Shown here: positions 6,505 through 6,671 of the stretch, piece by piece
Layout: each line of letters begins with the position of its first letter
How positions within the stretch are numbered: the stretch's first letter is position 1
Made by a program: the position numbers and the translations under genes
The notes under the pieces: generated by a model
Database searches by the model: none
Told to the model about the DNA's origin: nothing
What the model saw: the letters and a program-made list of their open reading frames with translations, nothing else
Assembly (NCBI GenBank): GCA_002451435.1
Contig: DKCF01000114.1
Location: forward strand, 2,922 to 9,592
Direction of reading: 5' to 3'
Source: Bifidobacterium sp. UBA6881
Lineage (GTDB): Bacteria > Actinomycetota > Actinomycetes > Actinomycetales > Bifidobacteriaceae
Length of the DNA stretch: 6,671 bases

Positions 6505-6550
6505 AATTGTTGTCCGGCAATCCCATAGGGTTGCCGGACAACAATTTTTT
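6505..6550 (+). terminator. Strong intrinsic terminator of dcd
   Basis: A perfect 16-bp inverted repeat (6505-6520 with 6531-6546) is extended inward by a T-G wobble and two C-G pairs, leaving a four-base loop. The stem core is GTTGTCCGGCAA. Six consecutive T bases (6545-6550) follow, partly overlapping the stem base. It begins 14 bases after the dcd stop codon. There is no matching A-run on the left side, so efficient termination is expected mainly for plus-strand transcripts, although it also separates the convergent gene. Confidence 0.92.
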
Positions 6551-6616
6551 ATCATCCGTGGCCGGAGTCATGTTCCTAGTGGATGGCATGCGTTTATGCG
6601 ATGGCGTCCGTCTTCG

Positions 6617-6671
6617 TCACAGAATCCCCGGCGCGATGTCATGCGCGGCAAGCCAATCGCGCAGGTCGTTG
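6617..6671 (-). CDS. C-terminal tail of an unidentified convergent gene
   Basis: On the minus strand a frame enters from the right edge and ends at TGA (6619-6617), encoding 17 visible residues ending NDLRDWLAAHDIAPGIL. The segment looks like a real protein tail: a plausible amphipathic helix with ordinary actinobacterial codons. It is convergent with dcd, with the terminator lying between the two genes. It is too short to identify a family. Another minus-strand frame is also open here and runs on to a stop near 6568, but it reads less like protein. Confidence 0.4.
   Translation of the reverse strand, partial: NDLRDWLAAHDIAPGIL

Noticed and set aside
6587..6671. Plus-strand frame from the ATG near 6595 to the window edge
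   Set aside because: It has no Shine-Dalgarno sequence and an Arg/Ser/Cys-rich shadow-like translation. The opposite strand reads as a more plausible protein tail.

Overview
The window looks like chromosomal DNA of a high-GC Gram-positive bacterium, most likely a Bifidobacterium. The codons are strongly GC-biased. The large GH2 beta-galactosidase starts with a bifidobacterial-looking MTTTIEQ N-terminus, and the dCTP deaminase is of the actinobacterial type. The genus is inferred from protein character and composition, not from a database match.

Layout. (1) Positions 1-2337, minus strand: the first 779 codons of lacZ, a cytoplasmic GH2 beta-galactosidase, with its 3' end beyond the left edge. 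(2) Positions 2338-2656: a 319-bp divergent intergenic region. It is AT-rich near lacZ and carries at least three inverted repeats plus candidate promoters for both flanking genes. (3) Positions 2657-5782, plus strand: a complete 1041-residue P-type ATPase of the calcium-pump (P2A) type, with an unusual disordered, repeat-containing N-terminal extension. (4) Positions 5783-5909: a short gap with two identical CGCGGCCGCG palindromes 30 bp apart. (5) Positions 5910-6491, plus strand: dcd, probably a bifunctional dCTP deaminase/dUTPase. (6) Positions 6505-6550: a very strong intrinsic terminator. (7) Positions 6617-6671, minus strand: the probable last 17 codons of a convergent gene.

The genes do not form one pathway. 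LacZ serves sugar catabolism (lactose and related beta-galactosides from milk or diet). The ATPase serves cation homeostasis. Dcd supplies dUTP/dUMP for thymidylate synthesis. The lacZ regulator and transporter, often close by in bifidobacteria, are not in the window. No mobile element, CRISPR array, tRNA or rRNA is visible, and no previously undescribed multi-gene system was found. The least explained parts are the non-coding ones: a 30-bp near-perfect inverted repeat in the ATPase leader, the dyads between the divergent genes, the paired palindromes before dcd, and a terminator preceded by a duplicate of half of its own stem.
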